Positions 8,864 through 16,221 of a stretch of DNA of 64,000 nucleotides are shown here, piece by piece. Below the pieces are notes generated by a model, which was given only the letters and a program-made list of their open reading frames with translations, made no database searches and had not been told where the DNA came from. Numbering within the stretch: the first letter of the stretch is position 1; each line of letters starts with the position of its first letter. Origin of the DNA: Cryptobacterium curtum DSM 15641 (lineage in GTDB: Bacteria > Actinomycetota > Coriobacteriia > Coriobacteriales > Eggerthellaceae). The translations under genes were made by a program, and so were the position numbers. The DNA is taken from the NCBI RefSeq assembly GCF_000023845.1, contig NC_013170.1, forward strand, positions 1,156,501-1,220,500, in the 5' to 3' direction.

Positions 8864-8939
8864 TACGTCCTTATTTATGTCATTTCACACACTATTACGT
8901 CCTTATTTATGTAATATCGCACTATAATAAGGACGTAAT
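8864..8939 (+). promoter_or_regulatory. Operator-like direct and inverted repeats overlapping a -10 box
   Basis: The 17-base sequence TACGTCCTTATTTATGT occurs twice (8864-8880 and 8896-8912), exactly 32 bases apart, about three DNA turns. A third copy is inverted: ATTACGTCCTTAT (8894-8906) is matched perfectly by ATAAGGACGTAAT (8927-8939). A TATAAT at 8923-8928 overlaps the inverted copy. The arrangement suggests cooperative binding of a regulator at the promoter of the next gene. Confidence 0.6.
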
Positions 8940-8971
8940 TGATTCACTAGTTACCGGTGAAAGGAGTCGAT

Positions 8972-10303
8972 ATGGATAGATTCCTTATGAAAAAACTCGT
9001 TAAATGGAAAGACAGTCCTAGGCGTAAGCCGCTCATTCTCAACGGCGCTAGACAAGTTGGCAAGACCTGGCTACTGAAAGAGTTTGGGAAACTTCACTTC
9101 GATAAAGTTGCCTATGTAAGTTTGGACAACAACACAATAGCTCGATCCTTCTTTGAACGAGATTTCGACACAGGGCGCATGATTAGCGATTTGTCGCTGT
9201 ACACAAGCACTAACATCACCCCCAAAAACACTCTTATTATTATCGACGAGATACAGGCGTGCCCGAAAGCCATCACGTCCCTCAAATACTTCTGCGAGGA
9301 TGCGCCTGAGTATGCTGTCGCAGCAGCCGGTTCTTTACTTGGGCTTTCTGCTCATGAGGGATCAGGCTACCCCGTAGGCAAAGTCGATGTTTTAAATCTC
9401 TTTCCTCTGAACTTTCGAGAGTTCCTCGATGCCACCGGAAATACCATACTCAGGAAGCTGTCCGATTCAGAAAATATTGACAGCATGACATCGTTCGCAC
9501 CCAAAGCGACAGCACTTTTGCGTCAATACTACGTCATCGGTGGCATGCCTGCAGCAGTAGACGCATTCGTACAGGGCGCTGAGCTCGCAGAAGTTCGCAG
9601 AATTCAAACCGACATATTGGAGGGTTATCAGCGCGACTTTGCAAAGCATGCACCTTACAGGATACTGCCACGCATGATGGAAGCTTGGGAATCGATCCCC
9701 TCTCATTTAGCGCAGGAAAACCGCAAGTTTGTGTTCGGGCGCATCCGCAAGGGCGCACGTGCTAAAGATTACGAGGAAGCGCTTACCTGGCTCTCCCAAG
9801 CGGGGCTCATCATGAAGGTACCGCGCGTGACCAAACCAGGGCTTCCGCTCTCCTCTTACAACGACCATAAGTCCTTCAAGATCTTTCTTCTTGATGTTGG
9901 CCTTCTAGCCGCCATGTCCAAACTCGACCCTGCAACTATCGTAAATGGCAACGCAGTCTTCACGGAGTTTAAGGGTGCACTCATCGAGCAATACGTCTGC
10001 CAACAGCTAGCATCCGACTGTGGCGAACAGCCTTTCTACTGGTCGGCGGAGAATTCCATCGGCGAAGTTGATTTCCTTGTGCAGGATTCTGAGCACGTGG
10101 TAGCTATCGAGGTTAAGGCTGAGGAAAACCTGAAATCCAAGAGTCTTCATGCCTTCAAAAGCAGGAACCCAGAAACATTAGCTGTCCGCTTCAGCTTGGC
10201 ACCCTTCCGAGAGCAGGAATGGATGCGCAACGTACCTCTATATGCGATGGCAAATAAATGGCTCTGGAATGCCTCCTCCACTGGCACAGACCCATACCGC
10301 TAG
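8972..10303 (+). CDS. AAA-type ATPase with DUF4143 domain
   Basis: This 443-residue protein has an N-terminal ATPase domain with Walker A GARQVGKT (residues 25-32) and Walker B IIIDEIQ (about 89-95). The C-terminal DUF4143 region has a PD-(D/E)xK nuclease-like pattern (GEVDFLVQ followed by AIEVKA, about residues 366-385). The family is widespread and often multicopy in anaerobes, but its function is unsettled. I took the ATG at 8972 because AAAGGAG lies six bases upstream, rather than GTG at 8957. The promoter region carries unusual repeats. Confidence 0.9.
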   Translation: MDRFLMKKLVKWKDSPRRKPLILNGARQVGKTWLLKEFGKLHFDKVAYVSLDNNTIARSFFERDFDTGRMISDLSLYTSTNITPKNTLIIIDEIQACPKAITSLKYFCEDAPEYAVAAAGSLLGLSAHEGSGYPVGKVDVLNLFPLNFREFLDATGNTILRKLSDSENIDSMTSFAPKATALLRQYYVIGGMPAAVDAFVQGAELAEVRRIQTDILEGYQRDFAKHAPYRILPRMMEAWESIPSHLAQENRKFVFGRIRKGARAKDYEEALTWLSQAGLIMKVPRVTKPGLPLSSYNDHKSFKIFLLDVGLLAAMSKLDPATIVNGNAVFTEFKGALIEQYVCQQLASDCGEQPFYWSAENSIGEVDFLVQDSEHVVAIEVKAEENLKSKSLHAFKSRNPETLAVRFSLAPFREQEWMRNVPLYAMANKWLWNASSTGTDPYR

Positions 10304-10319
10304 ACAATGTATATTCACG

Positions 10320-10366
10320 TTGACATTACTATCGTATCAGCTTAATATAACAATCGTTATATTAAG
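10320..10366 (+). promoter_or_regulatory. Promoter with overlapping TetR-type operator
   Basis: A -35 box TTGACA (10320-10325) and a -10 box TAATAT (10343-10348) are 17 bases apart. A perfect inverted repeat with 11-base arms, CTTAATATAAC and GTTATATTAAG with a 4-base spacer (10341-10366), covers the -10 region. It sits 19 bases before the TetR start, so autorepression of the TetR/NapH-like operon is likely. Confidence 0.75.
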
Positions 10367-10385
10367 AATGGTAAGGAAGTCAACT

Positions 10386-10988
10386 ATGCCACGCGAGACT
10401 CATTATGCGGACGATGTTGTGCTCGATGCAGCACTTGCTGTCGTGCGCCAAAAAGGTTACGAAGCATTATCTGCACGTGCTATTGCCGAACAAGCAGGCT
10501 GTTCTGTTCAGCCCATATACCATCGCTTCGGCGGCATGGATGGCTTAACGAAAGCACTGTACGAACACGCACGTACATGGATTCAGAACTACAACCGCAT
10601 GCGCGCTCACACCTGTTCGAATAAATTTGCCTCCAATGGGGCAGCTCACATCACACTGGCAAAAGAAGAACCCGAGCTCTTCCGCTTTTTATACGTGTCA
10701 CCCCATCTTGCCGCGACATCAATGACAGAGTTGTTTAAAAGCGTGTCACAACCTGGTGTAATAGAAGAAATCGAACAATTGAAAAACCTAGACCAGGAAG
10801 AAGCTTCCAGACTTTACGAGCGGATGATCGTATTTACGCATGGGCTTGCCTGCATGGCGCTTGCGGGCTCTTTGTTTGCGGATGAAGAAATTAACTGCCT
10901 TGTTAATGATGCTTTTCGCGCTTTCTATCGAGATATCACTCATGCCAAATGTGAGTCTGCTGATGCCGCCAACAAAGAAAGCCACTAG
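10386..10988 (+). CDS. TetR-family transcriptional regulator
   Basis: This is a 200-residue regulator with an N-terminal helix-turn-helix (ALSARAIAEQAGCSVQPIYH, about residues 24-43) and a helical ligand-binding domain with a TetR_C pattern. The ATG at 10386 is preceded by AAGGA at good spacing; longer frames back to 10242 would run through the operator and promoter. The following 4Fe-4S membrane protein gene begins one base after the stop, so the two are an operon. It probably binds the palindrome at 10341-10366. Confidence 0.88.
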   Translation: MPRETHYADDVVLDAALAVVRQKGYEALSARAIAEQAGCSVQPIYHRFGGMDGLTKALYEHARTWIQNYNRMRAHTCSNKFASNGAAHITLAKEEPELFRFLYVSPHLAATSMTELFKSVSQPGVIEEIEQLKNLDQEEASRLYERMIVFTHGLACMALAGSLFADEEINCLVNDAFRAFYRDITHAKCESADAANKESH

Positions 10989-10989
10989 T

Positions 10990-12000
10990 ATGTCTTCGCT
11001 ATCGATACGACAGAGCGCAACAAGTTGGAAGACTGCCACCCGAAAGCATGCCGATGTATCCATATTAAAGCGTCAGTCCACTGCAAAATGTCAGACCACA
11101 TCACCGTGTCAGCCTGAACTAAAGCGCGAGCCTATACCACCGTGCCAGCCAACACCAGAACACAGGCCTATGTCAAAGTGTCAACCCGTACCAACAGACA
11201 GACATGTATCAAAGCACCAATCTGCATTAAAACGCTCGGTCACATCAAGGCGTCAGAGCATACGGCTTGGTCTAGTTTTCACTTCGTTTTTGCTCTTCCC
11301 CGCTACGATCTTTTATTTTTCTCCCTACCTGTCCGTTCTTGGACCTTTCCAAGGAATTCTCCCTGGAAGCCTCGTCGCATTTGGCACGCTGTTTCTGCTT
11401 TCATTCTTTTTGCGTCGCGGCTTTTGCGGATGGCTTTGCCCAACAGGAGGTCTCCAAGAAATGGTGGCCACGATACAGCCAAAACTTAGCAAACTGGGGT
11501 GGCGCTGCGCGATTAAATTCGTAATATGGGTGCCATGGATATGCGCTATAGCCGCTGGTGCTGTGGTTGCAGGAGGAATCCATACTGTCGACTTAGCATT
11601 TAAAACCGAGCACGGCCTTTCAGTAGCAAGCATTCACGATCTGCTTATTTACCTGGGAATTGTTGCTCTGTTCTTCGTAATAGACCTCATCGTGGGACGC
11701 CGCGGTGCATGTCACTACATCTGCTGGATTGCGCCATTCATGATTATTGGTGAAACAATCGGACGCCTGTTGCACCTTCCGCAACTTCACGTACACGGTG
11801 TTTCTAACACCTGCGTACATTGTGGAGCGTGCGAGCGGGCATGCCCCATGAGCCTACCGGTCTCTACGTTAGCTGCTGGTGAAGCAGCTATTGACAGCAC
11901 GGAATGCATCCAGTGTGCCGCATGCTGTGACGCCTGTCGACACAATGCACTTGCGATAGGGTTTGGGCCTATTCGCAAAAAAGACTTCATTATGCGATAA
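10990..12000 (+). CDS. NapH-like polyferredoxin membrane protein with 12-residue repeats
   Basis: This 336-residue membrane iron-sulfur protein resembles NapH/CcoG-like quinol-side electron carriers. Four to five membrane helices follow residue 90, with Cys pairs between them (FCGWLCP and CHYIC). Two 4Fe-4S clusters are at the C-terminus (CVHCGACERACP and CIQCAACCDAC). The N-terminus is unusual: residues 27-86 are five 12-residue units (KRQSTAKCQTTS, PCQPELKREPIP, PCQPTPEHRPMS, KCQPVPTDRHVS, KHQSALKRSVTS), rich in Cys, Pro and basic residues. I chose the ATG at 10990, just after the TetR stop; ribosome binding is weak, so coupling is likely. The redox partner is not evident. Confidence 0.8.
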   Translation: MSSLSIRQSATSWKTATRKHADVSILKRQSTAKCQTTSPCQPELKREPIPPCQPTPEHRPMSKCQPVPTDRHVSKHQSALKRSVTSRRQSIRLGLVFTSFLLFPATIFYFSPYLSVLGPFQGILPGSLVAFGTLFLLSFFLRRGFCGWLCPTGGLQEMVATIQPKLSKLGWRCAIKFVIWVPWICAIAAGAVVAGGIHTVDLAFKTEHGLSVASIHDLLIYLGIVALFFVIDLIVGRRGACHYICWIAPFMIIGETIGRLLHLPQLHVHGVSNTCVHCGACERACPMSLPVSTLAAGEAAIDSTECIQCAACCDACRHNALAIGFGPIRKKDFIMR

Positions 12001-12038
12001 TTCGCACGCAATACACCTTCATTACAAGTACACCCTTA

Positions 12039-12158
12039 TTACAGCACGTGCGCTCGATAAAGCCTGATGACCGCATCCGTTCGTTGAATTGATTGCATCA
12101 GATCGTTAAAATCACTCTCATCATCACGATAGAAACGGTCTACTGCCGAAATATTCAC
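12039..12158 (-). CDS. Possible 39-residue protein translationally coupled to Rrf2
   Basis: A short frame starts with GTG overlapping the Rrf2 stop (GTGA) and encodes 39 residues beginning MNISAVDRFYRDDESDFNDL and ending RAHVL. The composition is protein-like and acidic in its middle. The exact overlap is the main support. It could instead be the remnant of a larger gene. No family is recognised. Confidence 0.4.
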   Translation of the reverse strand: MNISAVDRFYRDDESDFNDLMQSIQRTDAVIRLYRAHVL

Positions 12159-12658
12159 CAACTATGACGAGCAAACCATTCAACCGTCAGCTGACGTTGT
12201 TTATCCGTAAATGCATGTTCAAACACTTCATCGTGAAGCCAGCGAAGTGTTTTCTTGGAAAGATATCGTTTCATTTCGGCTTCTCCTTGATGCATAACCC
12301 CGCTAATTAAACAAGGACTCTTGTCGTTCGCATCCAAGGCGCCCAGCTCTTTCAGAACAGGACTACCAAACCTCACCTCTTGACAGCGAAAAAATGGATC
12401 CTTGCCTTCAATAGCCTCGACGATGTCCCAAAACGAAATGGCTTCAGGAGTGCGCGCAAGACGATAGCCTCCTTTAACACCGGGCGAAGAAAGAACAATA
12501 TGTGCCTTCGCAAGCCGAGTAAAAGTCTTGGACAAATAGCTTGCAGAAATCCCCTGGAATTCAGCCAAATCACGAATACCTATACTTTTGTTTTCTTCTA
12601 CATCAACCATATACATAAGGCAATGAAGCGCATGTTCAATGCTTATAGAAAATTTCAT
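12155..12658 (-). CDS. Rrf2-family transcriptional regulator
   Basis: This 167-residue regulator has the Rrf2 winged helix at the N-terminus (SIEHALHCLMYM, then ISASYLSKTFTRLAKAHIV, then GVKGGYRLAR). Rrf2 proteins such as IscR and NsrR hold a cluster through three cysteines in the central loop. Here only Cys92 and Cys116 lie in that region, plus Cys13, so it may sense redox by cysteines or not bind a canonical cluster. It is divergent from a flavin-binding gene; inverted repeats in the gap are candidate operators. Confidence 0.88.
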   Translation of the reverse strand: MKFSISIEHALHCLMYMVDVEENKSIGIRDLAEFQGISASYLSKTFTRLAKAHIVLSSPGVKGGYRLARTPEAISFWDIVEAIEGKDPFFRCQEVRFGSPVLKELGALDANDKSPCLISGVMHQGEAEMKRYLSKKTLRWLHDEVFEHAFTDKQRQLTVEWFARHSW

Positions 12659-12682
12659 GCTTCTACCAATCTAGTAATTATA

Positions 12683-12770
12683 GATAAAATTTATCGACGA
12701 TATATTTTTGGCATTGAACAAAGACAGGCGTCTATCTACACTCATTCCAAGTTTGACAGATCGTCGATAA
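12683..12770. promoter_or_regulatory. Paired inverted repeats between Rrf2 and flavin-protein genes
   Basis: GATAAA-A-TTTATC (12683-12695) is a perfect dyad. TTATCGACGA (12691-12700) is repeated in inverse as TCGTCGATAA (12761-12770). Both lie in the 139-base divergent gap, next to a TTGACA box at 12753-12758. They are good candidates for Rrf2 binding, but this rests on position only. Confidence 0.5.
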
Positions 12771-12797
12771 CTTTTGTCCATTATAGGAGGTTCGAAC

Positions 12798-13172
12798 ATG
12801 CTTCCAGAAACGCTTTATAAATGTCTAGAAAATGACTGTATTGTGGCTATCGCCACTGCTGATGTAGACGGACACCCGCACCTTGTAAACACTTGGAATA
12901 AATACGTCATGGTCACAAAAGATGATGAATTGCTCATCCCCTGCGCTGGCTACCGCAAAACCGAAAGCAACATAAAGAGCAATCCCTATGTTGAAATCAC
13001 TATCGGCAGTCCTGAAGTTAAAGGCAAAAAGTACTTAGGAACAGGCTTTCTTCTTACTGGCACAGCGGAATTTCAGTCGGAGGGCCCTCTTTTTGAGCGC
13101 ATGCATAGTGTTCGTAAGTTCTGTAATCGCGTTATGGTATTTACCCCTGAAACCTGTAAGCAAATGGTGTAA
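12798..13172 (+). CDS. Pyridoxamine 5'-phosphate oxidase-family flavin-binding protein
   Basis: This 124-residue protein has a split-barrel FMN-binding fold: an N-terminal strand pattern (CIVAIATADVDGHPHLVNTW) followed by KTESNIKSNPYVEITIG. It is likely a small flavin reductase or FMN-binding protein; the substrate is unknown. The ATG at 12798 has the strong ribosome site TAGGAGG. It is divergent from the Rrf2 gene, which probably controls it in response to redox or nitrosative stress. Confidence 0.82.
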   Translation: MLPETLYKCLENDCIVAIATADVDGHPHLVNTWNKYVMVTKDDELLIPCAGYRKTESNIKSNPYVEITIGSPEVKGKKYLGTGFLLTGTAEFQSEGPLFERMHSVRKFCNRVMVFTPETCKQMV

Positions 13173-13246
13173 GCAACATACAATCGATATCCGGTTTATC
13201 TTTCGATTTTTACTTACGGTACCACTGCTAACATTGCAGTATTTGA

Positions 13247-15841
13247 CTACCTGCGCGAGAGATTTTCGCGAGCTATCTCATCATTTGGCCCTACATTACC
13301 TTGCTGTTTCATACGCCGCTCCACATAGGAGTAGAGTGCACTGATGGCAAAACAGATAGCGCCACCGATAATAAACGAGGCCACCCGAGCAAACGGCTCA
13401 AGCACCGCTGCATCTACCAGCACAAGCTTCAGAACACAGATGATGGCGAGGGTAAGACCATATAAACGCAATGGTTTGAGCCGTGCTTTGAAACCAACAG
13501 CGATACAGATAAGCGCTGTTGCCATCACAACAATGCTTTCAACAAAGGCAACATCAAGCAAAATAGTAAAGCACCGCACAAGTGCCCAGCCAAGCAGCGA
13601 AAGTGTTATCCCCTCTGACACTTGCAAAACCGCTGCAGGCCGAGGAGTATCGGGATAGAAATCCCAAAGGCGCAATCCAACTAACACCAGCAAAACAAGT
13701 AGTGCTGGTGTATAGGCCATCAGTGGATTTTCACCGTAAAGAAGGCTACTTCCGTTCTCCCTAAGAACCCAGAAGGCTATGAGCATAGAAACAACGAGTT
13801 CATTAACCGCTGCCCCTATCCAGAACGTATCGGATACCATCTTGCGATCATGCGCCTGAAGAATGTACATACCCACCAGTAGCACCGCAAGAACACTCGC
13901 AACAACAACTTGCGTATATCTAAAGGCAGTTGCAGCTACAATAACCTGCGTTGAAATCTCAGCTACAACCAAGCAGATAAGGATACGTGGACGAATTCCT
14001 GACACCTGTAATACGCTCGGTACAGCAGCTTTCTTACAGCGACCGCACCATGAAAGAAACGCTATTGCCACAAGCAGCATGACATAGACAAATGCAGCAA
14101 TCAAACCCGCGTGTTCCACCAGTTCGTCATAGCCAAAAGCAATCATTAGTAAAGCGTCGAGACTCCAAAGGATATCGCCAGTCAGTGCGAATGCGGTATC
14201 GCGTTTCGCATATGCGAGGATGTAAAAGAACGTAGCAACAAGAACAATATAGGAAAGATTAGGAATCGCCAGAAGCGACAGATGTGGAAAGGCATACCGC
14301 AGTACTAGCAGAAACGCCGCCATAGAACCCAACAGGCAAAGGGACAATCGGCTGGTTGCTCTATCTACGACACCTTTGGAGGTCAGCCATAGGACTAGGG
14401 CAATTCCAACCGCAAGACAAATAAGACCCGCAACCGTTGCCTGTACTTCGGCAGTCATCACCAATCGATCTGCTACCGCACCATAAAAGCCCGCATTACC
14501 TACAAAACCACTTGCTTGAAGAGACAGCTGTCGCACAACAGCCCACACATCAACAAGAAGTACCCCAAGCCAAACCAGCTTACCAATAATGTATGACACC
14601 GTCGCAATGGCATGCCGCGCTTCCCCCTTTTGAGGGAGCGCCTGCACAAACAAAAGCAACAGGACACTCGCACCAATACATTGCAGGAAAAAGACCAGCA
14701 CGACTGGAGTGGTAAGCGGAGGACCACCAAAACCGATAAATCCCATCCTGAAGTAGTCATACATAAAAAGACTGGCGATCAAAATAAGCACGAGTGAGGT
14801 TAGCAGCCCAGACCGATACGTCTTCCTCATGCAGAAGATGTCTCCAACCACTACCAGAATACATGCCAGCATCTGATAGGTAACAACAAGCGGTAAACGT
14901 GTCTCGTTAAAACCGATAGCGTAAGCAAAGCAGACAGAAACGACCATACCCACATGGACTATCACCGACAATACAATGGAGTCGAGACGCCGTATCAATG
15001 CCATACAAGCTGCCATCCAGGCAAGCAATAGTCCAAAGGCGGGTATTTCACCCAGGTAATGGAAATATACGTGAGTTATGAGCGCAGAAATGAACACAGC
15101 GCCCATGCCGCCACCCAAAAGGGATATTGAGAAGGTGTTTTGGCGCCGACGCGTTGTCAAGAGTCCTGCGAGAACTAAAACAAGACTGATCAGCCACATA
15201 GCTGCACAACGAACGATGTTTTCAAGGATGGGAATCACCAGAATACCTAGGAAGATAAGCCCAAGGAAAACAAGGATAACCGCAGCAAGCCCAATAACAT
15301 TACGACCGAATGTACCCTCAAGCGAGTTGTCTGTCTGTGCAGAGATTCTTTCTGTAGATGTGGCTACACCAGCAGACGCCGAAAGAGCTGCGGGAGAATT
15401 AGCAGATGAAGATACGGGTGTAGCAAAAGTTTCAGATGTAGAAGCCACAGCGGGCGCCGACAGAGGCGCACCGACAGGTGGTACGGGCGCACCAGCAGGC
15501 ACCAATACGGAAGTAACAGGCGTGCGTATATCAGTGGGCATTGTGGTAGAGCTGGCTGATGTCGCTGCAGAGGCAACCGATGCCGACGCACTCACGCCAA
15601 CAGAAACAGGCGGTCGTCCGTAGTCAGCTTCGCCACCTAACGGCACGTTTGATGCAGGAGGTGAAGTATGTCCGACAGATAAACTAGCAGATTCAAGATT
15701 GCACAAACGCTCCTTGAGATTAGTAATTTCGCGTTTGCATTTCCGCATTTCAGCAACAACATAGACAACAAGTACACAAGCAGCAAGTCCAATAAAGCAC
15801 GTTATCAGAAATTGTAGGATGCTTGTTATGTTGTAAATCAC
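13247..15841 (-). CDS. DUF2339 large multi-pass membrane protein
   Basis: This 864-residue protein begins with a membrane helix and a short coiled coil (CKREITNLKERLCNLES, about residues 36-52). A low-complexity Ala/Ser/Pro/Val linker follows (about residues 55-170), and then some twenty or more hydrophobic segments make up the DUF2339 domain. The family function is not known; membership is based on topology and the FGRNVIGLAAVILVFLG segment that opens the domain. It is convergent with the flavin-protein gene. The long linker fits the linker-expansion pattern seen in other proteins here. Confidence 0.8.
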   Translation of the reverse strand: MIYNITSILQFLITCFIGLAACVLVVYVVAEMRKCKREITNLKERLCNLESASLSVGHTSPPASNVPLGGEADYGRPPVSVGVSASASVASAATSASSTTMPTDIRTPVTSVLVPAGAPVPPVGAPLSAPAVASTSETFATPVSSSANSPAALSASAGVATSTERISAQTDNSLEGTFGRNVIGLAAVILVFLGLIFLGILVIPILENIVRCAAMWLISLVLVLAGLLTTRRRQNTFSISLLGGGMGAVFISALITHVYFHYLGEIPAFGLLLAWMAACMALIRRLDSIVLSVIVHVGMVVSVCFAYAIGFNETRLPLVVTYQMLACILVVVGDIFCMRKTYRSGLLTSLVLILIASLFMYDYFRMGFIGFGGPPLTTPVVLVFFLQCIGASVLLLLFVQALPQKGEARHAIATVSYIIGKLVWLGVLLVDVWAVVRQLSLQASGFVGNAGFYGAVADRLVMTAEVQATVAGLICLAVGIALVLWLTSKGVVDRATSRLSLCLLGSMAAFLLVLRYAFPHLSLLAIPNLSYIVLVATFFYILAYAKRDTAFALTGDILWSLDALLMIAFGYDELVEHAGLIAAFVYVMLLVAIAFLSWCGRCKKAAVPSVLQVSGIRPRILICLVVAEISTQVIVAATAFRYTQVVVASVLAVLLVGMYILQAHDRKMVSDTFWIGAAVNELVVSMLIAFWVLRENGSSLLYGENPLMAYTPALLVLLVLVGLRLWDFYPDTPRPAAVLQVSEGITLSLLGWALVRCFTILLDVAFVESIVVMATALICIAVGFKARLKPLRLYGLTLAIICVLKLVLVDAAVLEPFARVASFIIGGAICFAISALYSYVERRMKQQGNVGPNDEIARENLSRR

Positions 15842-16221
15842 ACAGTGCCCCTTTTACTGCTTCTCTTCTACTGTATGCATGCGCGCTTGCTATTCCATCG
15901 AAGTGGAACAACATGCCAAGATGTACTTTTTTCTCCTATATGTACTCCTACTAATGAGCCACTAGCGAACCTCTTATTACTGTCTTTATCTTCTCAAGCA
16001 AAAATAATAGCTGAAGAGTTTTCTTTACCCAATAGGATATTAGAGAACTGGTGCTTACAAATATACCCAACCCCCACCTAGATTCTGCTCGTAGGTCTAT
16101 TGTGACCTTCTGTGTATAATCGTGTTCAATACTATTTGCTCATCAAGTCCGCTTTATTTACCTTGCGAAGGACTGTATAAGCAAAAGCCCTCCAAATCAC
16201 TTGATACCTAAGGAAGGTTTC
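15842..16221 (+). other. Intergenic region upstream of the CydDC-like gene
   Basis: About 380 bases separate the divergent DUF2339 and CydDC-like genes. A perfect TATAAT is at 16115-16120, about 100 bases before the downstream start, without a convincing -35 box. A 78-codon frame at 15845 shows no coding character. I see no hairpin or repeat of note. Confidence 0.35.

Noticed and set aside
15078-15623. 181-codon plus-strand frame opposite the DUF2339 gene
   Set aside because: It mirrors the Ala/Ser-rich linker of the real gene; no ribosome site or domain.
15845-16081. 78-codon plus-strand frame before the CydDC-like gene
   Set aside because: No ribosome site, no family resemblance, hydrophobic then random composition; it lies in a divergent promoter region.
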